NCBI GenBank assembly: GCA_023410975.1
Contig: JAEYPG010000314.1
Span: forward strand, 1-6,173
DNA length: 6,173 nt
Source: Pseudomonadota bacterium
GTDB lineage: Bacteria > Pseudomonadota > Gammaproteobacteria > Burkholderiales > Burkholderiaceae_C
Reading direction: 5' to 3'
The translations under genes and the position numbers were made by a program. The notes below the pieces were generated by a model. It saw only the letters and a program-made list of their open reading frames with translations, made no database searches and was not told where the DNA came from. Shown piece after piece: positions 5,404 to 6,173 of this stretch; positions within the stretch are counted from its first letter, which is position 1, and the number at the start of each line of letters is the position of its first letter.

Positions 5404-6173
5404 ATGCTGCCCAACCTCGAGCGCCCGCATCGCCGTCGCATTCTGCTGCGCGCTGCCCTGGCCACCGCCGTCCTGGCCATCAAGCCCAAGTGGCTGCGCG
5501 CGCAACCCGCCGTCACGCTGCGCGTGGGCTACCAGAAGTCCGCCAGCCTGTTCGTGCTGCAAAAGGCCCAGGGCACGCTGGAAAAGCGCCTGTCTGCGCT
5601 GGGCGCGGGCGTGCAGTGGGTGGAATTCCCGGCCGGGCCGCAGCTGCTCGAAGGCCTCAATGTCGGCTCGGTGGACGTGGGCTACGTCGGCGAGGCGCCA
5701 CCCATCTTCGCCCAGGCCGCGGGCGCCAACTTCGTCTACATCGGCCACGACCCGGCCTCGCCCACGGCCGAGGCGATCGTGGTGCCCAAGGATTCGGCGC
5801 TGAAGTCCGTGGCCGAACTCAAGGGGCGCAAGGTCGCGCTCAACAAGGGCTCCAACGTGCTCTACTTGCTGGTGAAGCTGCTGGAAAAGCACGGGCTGAA
5901 CTACGCGGACATCCAGCCCGTGTTCCTGGCGCCGGCGGACGCGCGCGCGGCCTTCGAACGCGGCGCGGTGGACGCCTGGGTGATCTGGGACCCGTTCCTG
6001 GCTGCCGCCGAGAAGCAGCTGGGCTGCGCGCACGCTGGCCGACGGCCGCGGGGTGGTGGACAACTTCAACTACTACCTGGCCGAGCGCGGCTTCGTGGAG
6101 CGCAACCCCAAGGCGATCCAGGCGCTGTTCGACGACCTCACGGAGCGCGGGCGCTGGCTCAAGAGCCACGTGG
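5404..6173 (+). CDS. ssuA: Aliphatic sulfonate-binding protein SsuA, frameshifted near 6025 and cut by the window edge
   Basis: Periplasmic binding component of the SsuABC importer. Residues 1-33 are a signal sequence with arginines RRRILL (10-15), a hydrophobic core AALATAVLAI and a basic end before Q34; it may be Tat-type. The mature part follows E. coli SsuA closely: LRVGYQKS (39-46), EFPAGPQLLEGLNVGSVD (74-91), APPIFAQAAG (98-107), ADARAAF and DAWVIWDPF. After residue 207 (base 6024) the frame turns into arginine-, glycine- and proline-rich sequence. From base 6026 the next frame reads ARTLADGRGVV, then DNFNYYLAERGFVERNPKAI and so on to the window end, which is the expected SsuA continuation. 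One extra base, most simply T6025, explains this. Both frames stay open to the edge. The gene is therefore either a recent pseudogene or carries a sequencing error. It would share the operon with ssuE and likely ssuDCB downstream. Confidence 0.85.
   Translation, partial: MLPNLERPHRRRILLRAALATAVLAIKPKWLRAQPAVTLRVGYQKSASLFVLQKAQGTLEKRLSALGAGVQWVEFPAGPQLLEGLNVGSVDVGYVGEAPPIFAQAAGANFVYIGHDPASPTAEAIVVPKDSALKSVAELKGRKVALNKGSNVLYLLVKLLEKHGLNYADIQPVFLAPADARAAFERGAVDAWVIWDPFLAAAEKQLGCAHAGRRPRGGGQLQLLPGRARLRGAQPQGDPGAVRRPHGARALAQEPR
6022..6030 (+). other. Frameshift site in ssuA
   Basis: The sequence GGCTGCGCG breaks the SsuA frame. Deleting the T at 6025 gives GGC GCG CGC ACG CTG GCC GAC (G-A-R-T-L-A-D), which restores collinearity with SsuA. 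The exact extra base cannot be fixed from sequence alone, since removing a nearby base would also restore the frame. Confidence 0.75.

Noticed and set aside
5270..5803. Plus-strand open frame (177 codons) overlapping the ssuE end and ssuA
   Set aside because: It becomes an arginine-, serine- and proline-rich out-of-frame reading of ssuA.
1..6173. Mobile elements, CRISPR arrays, tRNA or rRNA genes
   Set aside because: No transposase motifs, terminal repeats, regularly spaced repeats or RNA gene sequences were seen in either strand.

Overview
The window is GC-rich with a strong G/C bias at third codon positions. Its genes look like those of a betaproteobacterium, most plausibly Burkholderiales/Comamonadaceae (Variovorax, Acidovorax or Polaromonas type). 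That placement rests on composition and gene content, not on a database match. The content is a locus for taking sulfur from organosulfonates: an asf (arylsulfonate) operon on the minus strand and an ssu (alkanesulfonate) operon on the plus strand, diverging from a shared 575-base control region.

Minus strand, in transcription order: a GntR/UTRA-family regulator (4156-3401), an AprA-like FAD flavoprotein matching AsfA (3382-1649), an 80-residue two-cluster ferredoxin matching AsfB (1633-1391), and a periplasmic substrate-binding protein in the AsfC position (1376 to beyond base 1). Gaps are only 18, 15 and 14 bases, and the last three genes each have a Shine-Dalgarno sequence, so this reads as one operon. 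AsfC uses a TTG start and carries a long C-terminal extension with a NosL-like look.

The control region (4157-4731) holds no convincing gene. It contains a candidate sigma-70 promoter for the regulator, a cluster of TGTC/GACA half-sites across the regulator's start codon (candidate autoregulatory operator), and a GTTGC/GCAAC inverted repeat.

Plus strand: ssuE (NAD(P)H:FMN reductase, 4732-5304), a 99-base gap with a GC-rich hairpin, then ssuA (sulfonate-binding protein, from 5404 to the window edge). ssuA is broken by an apparent one-base insertion near 6025; the rest of SsuA continues in the next frame. In Escherichia coli the order is ssuEADCB, so ssuD, ssuC and ssuB may lie to the right.

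How it would work: the binding proteins AsfC and SsuA deliver sulfonates to ABC importers; SsuE supplies reduced FMN to an SsuD-type monooxygenase; AsfA/AsfB form the redox module needed for aryl sulfonates in Pseudomonas putida S-313. The most notable points are a GntR regulator inside the operon where S-313 has the LysR-type AsfR, the close resemblance of AsfAB to the two APS reductase subunits, the AsfC extension, unusual residues in SsuE, and the ssuA frameshift.
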